Positions 11,401 to 23,184 of a DNA stretch of 64,000 nucleotides are shown here, one piece after another. Source of the DNA: Henckelia pumila. Its lineage: Eukaryota; Streptophyta; Magnoliopsida; Lamiales; Gesneriaceae. The DNA is taken from the NCBI RefSeq assembly GCF_033568475.1, contig NC_133120.1, forward strand, positions 50,833,751 to 50,897,750. The letters run 5' to 3'. Position 1 is the stretch's first letter. Every line of letters begins with the position of its first letter. A model generated the notes under the pieces. That model searched no databases and had not been told where the DNA came from. It saw nothing but the letters and a program-made list of their open reading frames with translations. Both the position numbers and the translations under genes were made by a program.

Positions 11401-12773
11401 CCTTGCATTGCTCCCTAGTATTAACCACAGTGTTGCTAGAAAACATACCTCTCTGCTGATTATTCAATGCATTCGCCAATTGAACAATTTGTGTTTCAAG
11501 ATTTTTCATAGAAGCGCTCACATTGGTCAAGTGCGTCTCCATACTATCAAGCCTATTTTCATTCCTCTTAAATCTTGTGGATGATTCTGCAATAAAATTA
11601 CTCACCAAATCTTCCAACGATGCCTTATCCTCACCATTTTGAGTATTGAACCCCGGTGGAGGATTCAACACATTCTTATTTTTTGCATATGAAAAATTCT
11701 CATGATTACGCAAACTAGGATGATATTGATTGGGTACAGTATTACCTCGATAATTGTTGTAATTCCTGTTGTTCACATATTGAGCTTGCTCCACACTCTC
11801 AAATCCATCAGTAGAATTTACGGCAGTCGCCAGTGATGCTGTCTCAGTAGAACTTTGATTCTCTTTGGTCAGTGCAGCCAACTGTGTACAAATAGTAGCC
11901 ATCTGAGCAGTCAAAGCAGTGAATGCATCAACCTCATGAATTCCAGCAGACTTCCTTATTACAGATCTCTCACTCGGCCACTGATAACTGTTAACAGTCA
12001 TTTTCTCAAGCATCTCATAAGCCTGTTCAGGAAATTTAGAAAATATGGAACCTCTAGCTGCAACATCCACAGAAATCCTCGTTGGACCATTCAAACCATC
12101 GTAGAATAACTCAATTTGTTCTCAATCCGGAAAATTATGGTTCGGGCACTTCCTAATCAATTCCTTGTACCGCTCCCAAGCTTCATATAGTATCTCATAA
12201 TCTTGCTGTTTGAAAGTAGTGATCTCAATTTTCAGTTGGGCAGACTTGGAAATTACTTAGCCAGAAATTTAGATGCCATGTCTTCCCATGTAGTGATGCT
12301 CCCAAGAGGTAATGACTGCAACCAACTACGAGCATGGTCCCTAAGAGAGAACGAGAATAATCGTAGTCTGATGGTGTCCTCAGTAACACCATGAATCTTC
12401 ACTGTGTCAGCAATCTCCAGAAAAGTACGCAGATGCAAATTTGGATCTTTAGTAGCTGCACCCCTGAACTGATTTTTCTGCACCATATTAATCAAAGCTA
12501 GCTTCAACTCAAAATTATTTGCTGTGATATTCTACCGAGCTATCCCAGAATAATTATTATTGATCACCGATCGAAAGTGATCTCTGATCGGCACCGGAGC
12601 ATTATTGACAACTCTTTCCCTTTCTTCATCATTTGTTGCAAATCTTCTCTTCTAGCTTTTCTCAAAGCTGTAGCAATTTTTTCGATTTCCGGATCAAAGA
12701 GCAGTGAGTCGTAACTTTGGCTTTTTCGCATAAACTGCATAGACAGGAAAAATTTTAAAATTAGAACCAACAA
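11363..12773 (-). pseudogene. Gag of Athila-like Ty3 element, in pieces
   Basis: Three broken frames cover a gag: 12773-12564 (LLFDPEIEKIATALRK, the N-terminal signature), 12507-12253 (FRGAATKDPNLHLRTFLEIA, LRDHARSWLQSLPLGSITTW, the retrotransposon gag core) and 12094-11363 (MNGPTRISVDVAARG, FEQAYEMLEKM-type helix, SYQWPSERS, then a Gln/Asn-rich tail with a coiled-coil-like segment LTNVSASMKNLETQIVQLAN). Stops and shifts separate them, so no full gag can be made. Confidence 0.85.
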
Positions 12774-12845
12774 AATAAAATAAAATGCTCTAAATCAAAA
12801 TTAAGACTAATTAGCACAATTTAATATAAATAAAATAAAATTCAA

Positions 12846-12863
12846 TCCCCGGCAATGGCGCCA
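12846..12863 (-). other. Primer binding site, tRNA-Asp type
   Basis: The minus strand reads TGGCGCCATTGCCGGGGA, complementary to the 3' end of plant tRNA-Asp apart from one base. It stands 6 nt inside the LTR end, the arrangement usual in Athila elements. This fixes the orientation of the element. Confidence 0.9.
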
Positions 12864-12869
12864 AAAACT

Positions 12870-14173
12870 TGTTGCGTGTTTTTCGCTCGCAAGCGCACGA
12901 TGTCAAGTTATAATATAGGAATTAAGTCCAAGTCGATCCCACGGAGAATGAATAAATGATATTATATCAAATATTTGCAACTAATAAAATCCTAATCCTA
13001 TGTAAAGCTACGAAATCGATTTGATTTTTTATAAAATTAGAATTTGCAAGAAACAAAACTAAATAACCACGAGTTCACGAGAGAAAAATTCAATAAACGA
13101 TGAATGCTAGAGGTTCGACTTCACTTGACTGTCCAGCACAACTTATTTCTAATGATTGTTTAATTATAAATTCTTCTAGTTTATTAGCCAAGAATTCCTA
13201 TTATTTTCTACCACCTCTCTCGAGTGTCAAGAAAAAATTCGTATTCAATAGCAAACTCAATATTTCTATCTAAGTTCAACTATTAAATCCGGTAAATAGC
13301 ACAAGAATTCTTCTAATGACTTCTATGGAGTTATATGCCTCTCGAACAATATAAACACCCAAGATGTATTTTCTTATGTCGTATTCAAAATCTCCTCTTT
13401 CGAGTGATAGATTCCAAATAAAATATCATTCAATCTATGGCCAGTAAATTGAAAGCATTAAGATCAGAAAAACACAAATAAACTGCGCAGAGAATTCAAA
13501 TATATAAATCAAAATATATCAATTATGGTTTCCAGTCAAGATCCATCTACCTCTAGACTAAGAAATTAGTTCATAACGAAATTCAAAATCAAATAAAACA
13601 CGTTTTTCCAACAATCCATCAACCAAGAAAAATAGAGATAAAACGAAAACTAGAACGAAGTAGAATTAAGCTTTTTCGTCGCCGGATGCCGCCGTCTTCC
13701 GTCTTCGTACCAAATTTTCGAGCTCTTGTGCACTTCAAAACTCTCAATAGCCATCCTTATTGCTCTAAAAACTCTCTAAACCCTCATAACCTTCAGAATA
13801 AGTTGTAAAATTCTTTTTTAAAACTCGATCAAGACTTTCCAGATTTTAGGACTGCGTAGCGCTGGAGCACCCGACTTGTTTCCTCAACAGCGTTGGAGCG
13901 CTGTTTCCTTGAATTTTCACCTTTCGGAAGACTCCGTATAGCACTGAGATTATAGCGCTGGGGCGCTGACCTGTTCCAATTAAATTCAATTTTTTTCTCC
14001 TCTCTTTTCTTCACTCTTTTTGCATCTTTCGGTCTCTTTTAATCAACTAAAATGAATAACACTCAAATTCCTGCAACGACAATAACAACAAAAGAAATGC
14101 ATAATATCGCTCAAAACACAACAAAATCCAAGCTAATTCATATAAAATATAAGTGCAAAAATTTCACTTATCA
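12870..14173 (-). repeat. 5' LTR of the minus-strand Athila-like element
   Basis: In sense it begins TGATAAGTGAAATTTTTGCA at 14173 and ends at 12870 (...CGCAACA) next to the PBS; length 1,304 bp with TG...CA ends. It contains GCGCTGGAGCGC-type palindromes at 13857-13968, within its first 320 bp. Confidence 0.85.
13857..13968. repeat. Palindrome array in LTR, word GCGCTGGAGCGC
   Basis: Four variants: GCGCTGGAGCACC, GCGTTGGAGCGCT, a degenerate AGCACTGAG, and GCGCTGGGGCGCT. This is the same word as the array at 8180-8420 in the same element. Confidence 0.8.
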
Positions 14174-15347
14174 GCCGCCAACCAGTAAACCAGGGGAGTT
14201 CCGTTTTACATTTTTTTTGCATTGCATTATGTTTAGTTTGTTGTTTGTGTTTGTGTTTTGATTCATTGAGGACAATGTTTAATTTAACTCTGGGGGGGGG
14301 GGGGTGCATTCATAGCATTTCATTTGATTTTGTTGCGTAGTTGCATTTATTTTGTGATTTGTTGTGTTGTTGTTGTTGTTGTTTGTTTGAATACATGAGT
14401 TAAGGATGAACTTGTTAGCCTATGATGATGAAGTTTTGTTAAAAAAATTGTTTTTGGTGGAAATTTTTACTCTTGATTAGATTTGAGAAACTGTAGGTTG
14501 ATTGTTGAATATCTCAAGCACGCTTGTTTAACCGGTGAAGTGTAGTGATGTATTAGATTTTTTGGATGTCTGTTGGACCATTGCACGATATTAGGTATTT
14601 GTGGAACTTGATAGTTTCTTGAATCTCGATGATTTTTTTGATATGACATATACTCTCTTGGGCACACCTTTTAAACAATTTTTATTTCTAGTTTATAAAA
14701 ATGCAATTGACTCCATCCGGGTTGCAAGCGAGATGTTTGAAATCCTATTTGTCTTGTTTGTGGCTAAGTATGAAGTTTAAATGGGGTTAAACTTTTAAAA
14801 ATTTTAAAATTTCAATTCCATCCGGGCTTGAAATGTGAATGAAATTCTATTCACTATTTCATAGCTAAGTTTGCGGAATCCATGAGATTGTAGTTCCATC
14901 CGGGCTATAGACGAGGGGATTGAAATTCGAATCCTATCTAGTTATAGCTAAGTCTGCGGGTTATTATTGGGACTTTAAAAATGTCGGGTGAAAAATCCGA
15001 CGGTGTGTAATTTTATCTCGAGAGAGTTGTGTTGTATTGAGGGATTGTTGGGAGAGAGTTCTTGATTGTGAACTTACACTGAATTGTCTTAGGTCGGCGA
15101 ACAATCGTGAAACTTGTCTTTTGAAGTTGCATGTAACTAGGGTAACATGTCACACACGCACGTTCGCATTCGACTGAAGGTGTATCATTGATAATCGAGA
15201 GTAGTTGTAATTTTGTTTTTTGTGCGGGAAAACTTTTCTAAGGCTATGTTATGCATGATTCATCCTTGCTTATGTGTTTGTTCTATTTCATTTTGTTTTT
15301 TTGCATGACTTACTCGAGGGCGAGTAAGAAGTAAGTGTGGGGGAATT
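14174..15347 (+). mobile_element. 3' non-coding end of a plus-strand Ty3 element
   Basis: GAGGACAATGTTTAATTTAA followed by a run of G at 14292 is the usual layout of the non-coding tail after pol in Athila/Tat elements. CGAGGGCGAGTAAGAAGTAA followed by GTGTGGGGGAATT at 15331-15347 is the polypurine tract. No coding sequence is left; the minus-strand element has replaced or split everything upstream. A weak direct repeat (TCCATCCGGG..T at 14714, 14818 and 14896) spaced about 80-105 bp is also present. Confidence 0.7.
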
Positions 15348-16721
15348 TGATAGTTGTGTTTGTGTTACATATTTTAATGTCATTTAGTTGTTGTTTTGTA
15401 TGCGTTTATGTGTTTTAATTACGTATTTTGTTCGTATTGCATATTCTGTGTCTACATGATTTGTTTCTCGGTTTGTTGTGTAGATTGTGCATTTTGGAGG
15501 ACATTTGGACGGAACTATGGAGCAAGGGAAATGCTGCAAAGATGTTGAAGAAAAGTGGACCGCTCGATCTGCAAGTTTCTATCGATCGAGCGGCCGTCTG
15601 AAGAATGAAGGCAATAGGAAGTGGAATTTTAGCTCGCTCGATCTGCAAGTTTCTACCGATCGAGCGGCTGCATAGATTTGAAAAACAAGAGGATGATGAT
15701 TTTGGTCGCACTTGATTGGCCAATGTTTACCGATCGAGCGAGCGTCGTTGTTCGGGAAGGAATTTTTATTTTTGGGAACTCATTTATTTTAGACTCTAGA
15801 CTTTTAATAGGTTTTTTATTTCGTTTTTCAGACATTAATTATCAGACTTTGAAGCTCTCTTTGGAGGCTAGGTTTTGTGTTCTATCTTTTCTTAAGAATT
15901 CTTCTTTTCTTTTAATTTTTCTTTGGTTTTTATGAATCGTTGTGGCTAAACCTTAGAACTTGGTTAAGGAAGACAAGCCCTTGATTTAGTTTATTCATGA
16001 GATTCGAATTTTTCAATGTTTAGTTCTTCTTCAGTATCAAAAGTTGTTCTGATTTATTCCATGCTTGTATGTGAGATTTTTGGATTGGCCATCTTAAGAT
16101 TTTGCTTTACAATATAATGCTAAATTATAATTCAAATCCGTAATTGTTTGAATCAACTAATTTGCGAAGCAACTGCGTTTAATATTTTCTGCGGGTGAAT
16201 TTGTTAAATCGTAGGAACAACAATTGACTAGGCTAAATACAATCGCTGGTATTTGTGTTGTCAAGATTCATTATTTTTACTCATTTGAATGCTACCTTAA
16301 ATTTAAATCTAGATTGCAGGTATCCGGGTTGATTCATTGGTAAGGGTTAATCTAGAACGCTGGTGTCTAATTAACTAAGATTAAGGTGAAACATGAATTT
16401 AATTTTTAATGATGAATATTTGATAGGATTAATTATTTTTAGGTAATCGATGTTTGAATAAATGATATCAAGGGTGTATTCGACCGATACCAAGGCTTTT
16501 TTCTCATTGCTTTCGTCGTTAAAATTTAATCTTTCATGATAGTTGTTAGAAATTCATTAAATATTACTTTTAAATTTTCAGTATTTAATCTCAAAAATTC
16601 AAAACCCCCTTTCTTTTATTTTAGAACACATTAAATTTCCCTTTTCTCGTGGGAATGATCCCTACTCTCACTACTGCATATCTTATTTATCTGAGTTGAG
16701 TCAGGCAATTTGGGCGTGACA
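15348..16721 (+). repeat. 3' LTR of the plus-strand Ty3 element
   Basis: It begins TGATAGTTGTGTTTGTGTTA right after the polypurine tract and seems to end at GGGCGTGACA. The block CGTGGGAATGATCCCTACTC near 16650 is a common sequence in the last part of these LTRs. It carries a palindrome array at 15561-15742. Confidence 0.75.
15561..15742. repeat. Palindrome array in LTR, word CCGCTCGATC..GATCGAGCGG
   Basis: Three imperfect palindromes: 15561-15594, 15633-15667 and 15705-15742, with arms CGCTCGATC/GATCGAGCG around a TGCAAGTTTCTA-like loop, about 72 bp apart. The word is related to that in the 6285-6468 array, but the LTRs around them are different. Confidence 0.85.
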
Positions 16722-17400
16722 CGATTAAGCGCTACCATCTGCGAAAAAGACAAGCTAAAGAATTTGATTTGAATTTGAAAGAGTCGTTGCCCACCTAGTA
16801 TAAATACACATAAATGGGGCACTTGAGAAGTATCTGACTCATCAATAATTCTCGCACATATATTGAAGTCATCAGAGGCAAACTGAAGGAATTCAAACAC
16901 TCAGTTGAGTAAACAAGCAGAAGCATTTCAAAGTTTATACTCAAGAGTCGAAGAACACAAGCACGAATATTAGTATATAAGATCAGTGAGGATCACATTG
17001 TGCTAAGTGTTGAGTTTTAACACAAGTGTTGTATCTGTAATTTATCATTTGAGGTGTTGCAAACCTTGTTGTAGCTAGAATCAGTCGAGGGCTGAGTTCT
17101 ACTAGTTTAAGAGTTCTGGGATATGCGATTGTGTGTAAGTCCTAGCCTTGGAGTGGGCTGCTGCAAGTTGAATATAATAGTCAAAGTCTTTTAGAGTGAA
17201 CCCTTCCGAGGTGGAAAAAGAGATGACGTAAAAGTCTTTGAAATCTTCGAACATCAATAAACAAACCACTATGTCATCTTACTTTCAGTTGTGCATTCTT
17301 ACTTGCTTGCTGCTCCGATCAATCCATTGAATTACTAGTTCTAATCTGTTAGTTGACATCATTCTGTGCAATACACTTGTTTGTCAATTAACATCGACAC
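16722..17400 (+). mobile_element. LTR remnant, probably copia-type
   Basis: The order of a TATA box (TATAAATACAC near 16799), the block GTAAGTCCTAGCCTTGGAGT near 17137, GAGGTGGAAAAAGAGATGAC near 17210, and the end CATCAATAAACAAACC ... TCTTACTTTCAGTTGTGC is that of a common plant copia LTR. The 5' part is missing and there is no coding sequence beside it. Confidence 0.55.
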
Positions 17401-17957
17401 ATGAGAAGACAGGAGTTCAAATGACTAACCGCAACTGAACCAAACTAAAAGTTACAAGGGTCAACTGCTACAGTAATATCGATAAATCAGCTTATCAATC
17501 AGTTTCTCAACCCAAAACCGATTCCATCAAGCAGACCTAAGAGAAATTCACCTCAACAGATCTCAACACTATTTTTAGCAGACTTTTTTGTGTTTATATA
17601 TAGATAGTGTATTATTTAAGATAGGCCCCACTTGATCTTCATAAATATTTTCTGGAAGCCATTAATTTAGTGGAGATGTATATAATACATATTCTTGATT
17701 AATTGTTTTTCTTTATGAAGATGTAACGATATTAGTTAAAATGAATGTTCAAAATATGTTAATTATTTATTTTTTGTTTTCATGTTGATATATACTTTGA
17801 ATTTAACGACCTTGGCGTATTATCATCTTTATCATTTCAGATTATTACCTAGTTTTTAGAGTATTTTTGTTTTCAAGCATGCGAAAATACGTGTGCATAA
17901 AATAATTTATTTTAAATTCAAAATAAAGTAATATTTTAATTGTAAAGATTAGTTATA
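17401..17957. other. Non-coding spacer
   Basis: No ORF, structured repeat or RNA gene was recognised. Confidence 0.5.
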
Positions 17958-18331
17958 AGTAACTAGCATAATCGCACACATGCGTTGCGTGTGTATAAAA
18001 TAATATAATATTTAATATTGTATGCTACATATAGCTGTTATTTTTTAATAATATTTAAATTTATTTTTTTTTCATTTCTAAAATAATATAAAAATTTATT
18101 TAAAATTTATTTATCAATATCATATCTATAATGGTTAGTTGAGAAAAATATAAAAACATCCAGAAATAAAATCTTTAGTTATAATTAAATTTAAAAAATT
18201 ATTTATCCTATCTATAATTGTTAGTTGAAAAAAATATATACAAATAAATTCAAATTTACATATATGAATTGAGAGGACAATTTCGGAAAAAAATTTGGTG
18301 TCCCCCCTCTAAGGGGCTCAACTTTTATATA
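17958..18331. repeat. Small AT-rich interspersed element, copy 1
   Basis: It begins ACTAGCATAATCGCACACAT, followed by GCGTTGCGTGTG, and ends with GGTGTCCCCCCTCTAAGGGG then CTCAACTTTTATATATA. It is directly followed by a second copy. It is non-coding. The hairpin near its end (CCCCTCTAAGGGG) is compatible with a small Helitron-like element, but no CTRR end was confirmed. Confidence 0.6.
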
Positions 18332-18660
18332 TAACTAGCATAATCGCACACACGCGTTGCGTGTGTATAAAATCATATAATATATTTAATATTGTATGTT
18401 ATGTATAAATATTATTTTTTCGATAATATTTAAATTTATTTATTTTTTTTATTTATAAAAATAATATAAAAATAAATTTAAAATTTATTTATCAATTTAT
18501 CTTATCTATAATGTTTAGTTGAGAAAAATATGGAAATTTGAAATATTAAAATTTTTAAAAAAACAAATAAAAATAAAAATGTAATATTTATATCACATAA
18601 GGGTAATTTTCGCAAATAAAAAGATGGTGTCTAAGGGAAAGATGCTTTATATATAGGGAG
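18332..18660. repeat. Small AT-rich interspersed element, copy 2
   Basis: Same head (ACTAGCATAATCGCACACAC, then GCGTTGCGTGTG) and related tail (GGTGTCTAAGGGAAAGATGC). A more diverged relative is at 62752-62935. The two copies here are head-to-tail. Confidence 0.6.
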
Positions 18661-19010
18661 AGATAATATATAGATAAATAATATTTATTAAAAAATAGGG
18701 AATAATAAATTTATTTATGAAATTGCATTTTTATCCTCTTTTTAAAATGATCAATATACTTATTTTATGTAGTTGGTATATTATTATATTATATAGTATA
18801 AAATAAAGAGCAATGCTATATGTACAACCAAATTTGTACAACAATTTATACACCACAAAAAATTCAATACAAAATTTTAATTTATCAAATCTCACGATAC
18901 ATTGAATGCAAAATCTCACGATATCATATCAAAATCTCACGAGATAATAGTAAAATATCACAACATAATTGTTGTAAATATCGTTGTATGATATATTGGT
19001 TGTACCTCTA

Positions 19011-20572
19011 GGTACCGTTTGGTACATTTGATGAGAGTAGGATGATCCATAAATTTTTAATCATCCCATGTTTCTCTCATTTTTTTGTTATCCTAATTAT
19101 ATCTCATGGCCCGGTATGATATTTGATGAGGGCTTGATGAAAAATACCTTCTAACCCATGGTATTAATGATGGATGATTATCCTATTGGTGAAATTTTAC
19201 CAACTTACCCCTCTTCCCATGCCAAAACCCAAGCAACGCGAGAAAACCCTACACACGCTGCAGCCGCTGATGGGAGATTGAGGTATCGATTCAAAATTTC
19301 ATTGTGCCCTTTCCTTGATATTTTTTCGCGATTTCTTTCTCATCAACTTCAGATTTGAATCGTAGCAGGTAAATGACTCAGGATTTCGAAGATTAATTCA
19401 CGTTGTAGGTATGATCCATTTTTTTTTGTTACATTCGACATTATTCTCTTCTCTCTTCTTCGTCGTTCTCGATGGAATTGAGATCGGATGTTATTAGCTA
19501 GAATATTATGGTTGGTTTGATGAATGTGAATTATTTTGTGAAAATAAAATTGTGCTTGAACTTGCTCTGATTATCATGAACACATAAAAGCAATCGAAAT
19601 TCCCATTGAATATTGTGGTAAATATGTATGTGCTTGAAATTGCTCTAATTATTGTGACTATTGTGAAGTATTGCTTTACAAAATGCCTGTAAGAATACAT
19701 GGTGGTGAATTTCTGTTCATATCCAGCTATTTTGAGTTCGTGTATTTGAGTTTTTTTTTAAAAGGAAATCGTTATTATTTTGATTCTGAAATGTTTATTA
19801 TTTGGGAAAAGCTTGCTGCAAATGTGAACATACTGCTATGGTTAGTATTTAATAAATTTATGTACAACTTGGCCGCCATGTTGCAGAATGACTTCTGTAA
19901 TGGGAAAAGAAGATGAAGCCATCCATATTTTTCTAATACTACGTCAACTATTCGCCTCTTGGTTCGTGTTTTTGACATTGATAACACGTTTTTATGTCAA
20001 GTTTTTATCCCAAAAAAAACATAGACACCATAGGAGACACGCCTTGTATGTTATTACAGAAAGGTTACAAGCCTAAATCAACCATTTACATAGGATAATT
20101 GAAGTAGGAGATGTGCAATGTATTGTTAACTTGAGGATGAGTAGAAACGCATTTGCACGACTATGTTACCTATTAATCAATGTTGGAGGCCTTCAAGAAT
20201 CTAGATATCTTCGGGTCGAAGAGAAGGTTGCGATATTTTTGTCTATTTTAGCGCATCATAAGAAAAATAGAATCATTGGGCACGACTATCAACGCAGTGG
20301 GCATACTGTAAGCACTCATTTCCATGAGGTCCTCACATCTGTTTTGAAGTTGCACACTATACTTCTTGTGAAGCCCGCACCTGTTGATGAGAATTGCACA
20401 AATGAAACCTGGAAATGGTTTAAGGTATGCCAATCAATTCACCTAATTCATCAACTTTTGACGATTCAATTAACTGTTTCAATTCTATGTATTACTTATA
20501 CACATCTTATCATGTTTTTATCATAATTTCACTCATCTCTCATACATCCCATCTATGATACCAAACGGTATC
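19011..20572 (+). mobile_element. PIF/Harbinger internal-deletion derivative
   Basis: It starts GGTACCGTTTGGTACATTTG after CTA and ends with CCATCTATGATACCAAACGG then TATC. From 19011 to about 20485 it is nearly identical to the reverse complement of 24025-25500 in the larger element. It then jumps to the other terminus, equivalent to 20961-21049, so roughly 3 kb are missing. The junction has the shared bases TCT. It contains only the first exon of the transposase (19888-20424), with one premature stop at 20074-20076 and otherwise an open frame. It should be mobile only with transposase supplied elsewhere. Confidence 0.9.
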
Positions 20573-20960
20573 TAATATGATTGAATTGGGAGATCTGAAA
20601 ACCAAATATCAAATTCGTAATGTAAGCCACTAAATGTGGAACAAAACACCATCACCTACAAGAATGGAACTAAATCATACATAAAAGATTATAAATTTGA
20701 ATGGGTAATTAACTTGAAGATTCTCTCGAGCGGACTAGAATCCCCTGCTGTTGATCTACAGTAAGGTTGCTTGCTGAGGATTCTTTTTTATTTTTATTAT
20801 TTTAAATTTTTTATAATAAATTTTTTTGTCTTCTTTTATCTAATTTTTAAAAATTTATTCATTTTTAAAAAGTATTTTGTCTTTTTTCTATTTTATCTTG
20901 TCTAACTTTTCATTGTATCATTTTTTTTTTCTTGTTATAATTTATTTTAGTATAATGCTA
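20573..20960. other. Spacer between two Harbinger copies
   Basis: 388 bp with no gene; AT-rich second half. Confidence 0.6.
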
Positions 20961-21825
20961 GGATACCGTTTGGTATCATAGATGGGATGTATGAGAGATG
21001 AGTGAAATTATGATAAAAACATGATAAGATGTGTATAAGTAATACATAGATATGAATAATATATTGTTTTGTATGTTTTTAGTTTTGTAGGATTATTATG
21101 TTTATTCTCTTAATTGCCCTTGTTAATTTCACACAATTACATGCTTAATTATATAAAAATGCCATTTCTTGTGAATGATAAATTTTTTTGGAGAATGAGT
21201 AAAATTTTTGATCTATATGAAATCATTTTTGTGGGAGGTAATTTTTCCTACAAAAATAAAGTCACGATTTATTTTTATTATTAAATTAAATAAATAAAAA
21301 TGAATTTATATATAAATTTAGAGGCACATTTTTATAATAAAACATGCATAATTTTCACAAAACCATTGTCTGTTTGTTTTCAGATTTTCTTAATTTTTAA
21401 AGTGCTCTTTTGCATGAATTGAAATATAAAAAATAAAAAATGAAGGATAACAATCAATATATGAATATAAAAAAACAAAATATTTCTTTACAACCTGATA
21501 TAAAAACATGCATAATTTTCACAAAATCATTTTGTGAACCTTTTTTTAGATTTTCTCACTTTTTGAGGTGTTCTTTGCCGGTGTAAAAAGAAACATATAC
21601 AAGTAAAGCATAAAAGCGAAGGATATGAAGTTCGATGCTTATTAGAAATCAAGAAATTGTGCTAGTTGTTAGCATCGACAAAACACATTGTTACCATGAT
21701 TGTCAGAAGCAATCAAAAGATAGAAACTAAATACAATGTACCAAAAGCATATAAAACATCCAAATCTACTTTATCTGATTTCAGTAGCTTATTAACCTGA
21801 TTTCAGTAGCACATCCTAATTTATT

Positions 21826-22846
21826 TCAGTAGCTTGATTTCAGTAGCTTCTTAACCAAAGCTAGCCTTTCCTCAACTGGGAGACTCAAGAACAGAGACAA
21901 TTTTTTAGGTTTCTCAACTAACATCTCAGCAGCAGCCAACCTCTCTTCTCTGGTCAGTTCTTCAATCATTCTTAAGGCATAAAATACATCATTTGTTGCA
22001 TCTATATCATGGCCAAACTTTTTTATAAGATCAGACATGGTATCCCTTGTCATTTAAGTGAACTTATTGATTGCATCAATAAAAAGCTCCTCACCTTGAG
22101 TTTGTAATTTTCTCTTTTTAGTCTTCTTCTTTTTGCTATCTACAGTCCATGAATGTGGCTTTGTTCCAGACATAGATTCACTAGTAGCATTGATGGTATG
22201 AAGTACGTCATCCGGCTCAGCTTCCATTTCCAGCCCTACGTCACTTGTCATGTTGAGTACCCCTTGTACAATTTTAGTGAAGGTCTCCACTTTTTCTCCA
22301 TTGGCACGATCATTCCCAAAAATTTCGCACCAATCATAGTAATATGGCCAGCGCCTATAGCGCATCATACGTGCAGTAGCATCATTCTGTGTGAAAATTT
22401 AATATAAGAGAGTAAAAGCATTAGTCCAAACAATAAATAAATAATGACTTCATAATGCAGAAAAGAAAGATAATAGATATTACCTTAATAATGGACTCCC
22501 AAGCTTCATTCGTGGCATCGACCATCTTTTCAGTTTCATTCCACCCGACTCCACTTCTACTAAGCATTGTCAACAGAGTACCGTGTGTTTTTTTCCACAC
22601 GTGTATTTTTGAGTTGATGTGTGGGATACCTCGTAAGTCAGTTTCAGGAAACACCTTTTTCATTGCATCTTCTAAAAACACCAAGTACCCACAACGAAAG
22701 CCATTTTCACTCTTGTAACCAGAATTGATTGCATCCTTCAGTGATTGAATGAGGACTTCTTCCTCTCGCATAGTCCAGATACGTCGACCTTTATCCGATT
22801 TCTTTCCTTTCTCAAGTAATGCCTTGCTAGATGCTCCACCCTCCAT
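21826..22846 (-). pseudogene. Harbinger Myb/SANT-like protein, premature stop
   Basis: Exon 1 (22846-22484, 121 codons) encodes a basic start, then GRRIWTMREEEVLIQSLKDA and GFRCGYLVFLEDAMKKVFPE, a Myb/SANT-like DNA-binding fold. An intron of 97 bp (GTAATA...CACAG) joins in phase 0 to exon 2 (22386-21826): NDATARMMRYRRWPYYYDWC, a Lys-rich patch (KKKKTKKRK) and a helical C-terminus LTREERLAAAEMLVEKPKKL. A single TAA at 22056-22054 interrupts exon 2, directly before an ATG. In this superfamily the Myb-like protein helps bring the transposase to DNA and into the nucleus. Alternative: two short polypeptides are made by reinitiation. Confidence 0.85.
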
Positions 22847-23184
22847 GTATGCTTTATATCAGTAGCTAAGCCCTGTGTACATGAAAATGAAGCTAATAAG
22901 AAATAAGCACCAAGCAAAGAATCCTAAAAAATGAGAAAATGAAACTGATAAGAAATAACAGCAACCAAGCAAAGAAGCCATGAAACATGAGAACAATGAA
23001 GCTTATAATAAATAACAACCACCAAAAAGAAGTGTCAACGAGACATTTACGTATAACAATACCAAATCAATCACAAAATCCAAGATACATAATAAATTGT
23101 TCATTTGTCTCAAAGATTAACACCCAAGACAGCCCTCTCCAAAATATATAATATGTTTTAAACAACATATGTATCTAATATATT

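Larger units (their letters stand above)
6541..14173 (-). mobile_element. Athila-like Ty3/gypsy element, 5' LTR to extra ORF, no 3' LTR
   Basis: In sense order (right to left): 5' LTR 14173-12870, PBS 12863-12846, gag, protease, reverse transcriptase, an internally deleted integrase, an array of GCGCTGGAGCGC palindromes, and an extra ORF ending at 6541. The tRNA-Asp-type primer site and the RT/integrase sequence are typical of the Athila/Tat branch of Ty3 elements. All ORFs carry stops or frameshifts. No second LTR was found, so the element is truncated at its 3' end next to another LTR fragment. On its right it interrupts the 3' end of a plus-strand Ty3 element. Confidence 0.8.

Noticed and set aside
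14291..14306. Run of G as a possible regulatory G-quadruplex
   Set aside because: Best explained as the purine-rich 3' non-coding tail of a Ty3 element; a single homopolymer gives no further evidence.
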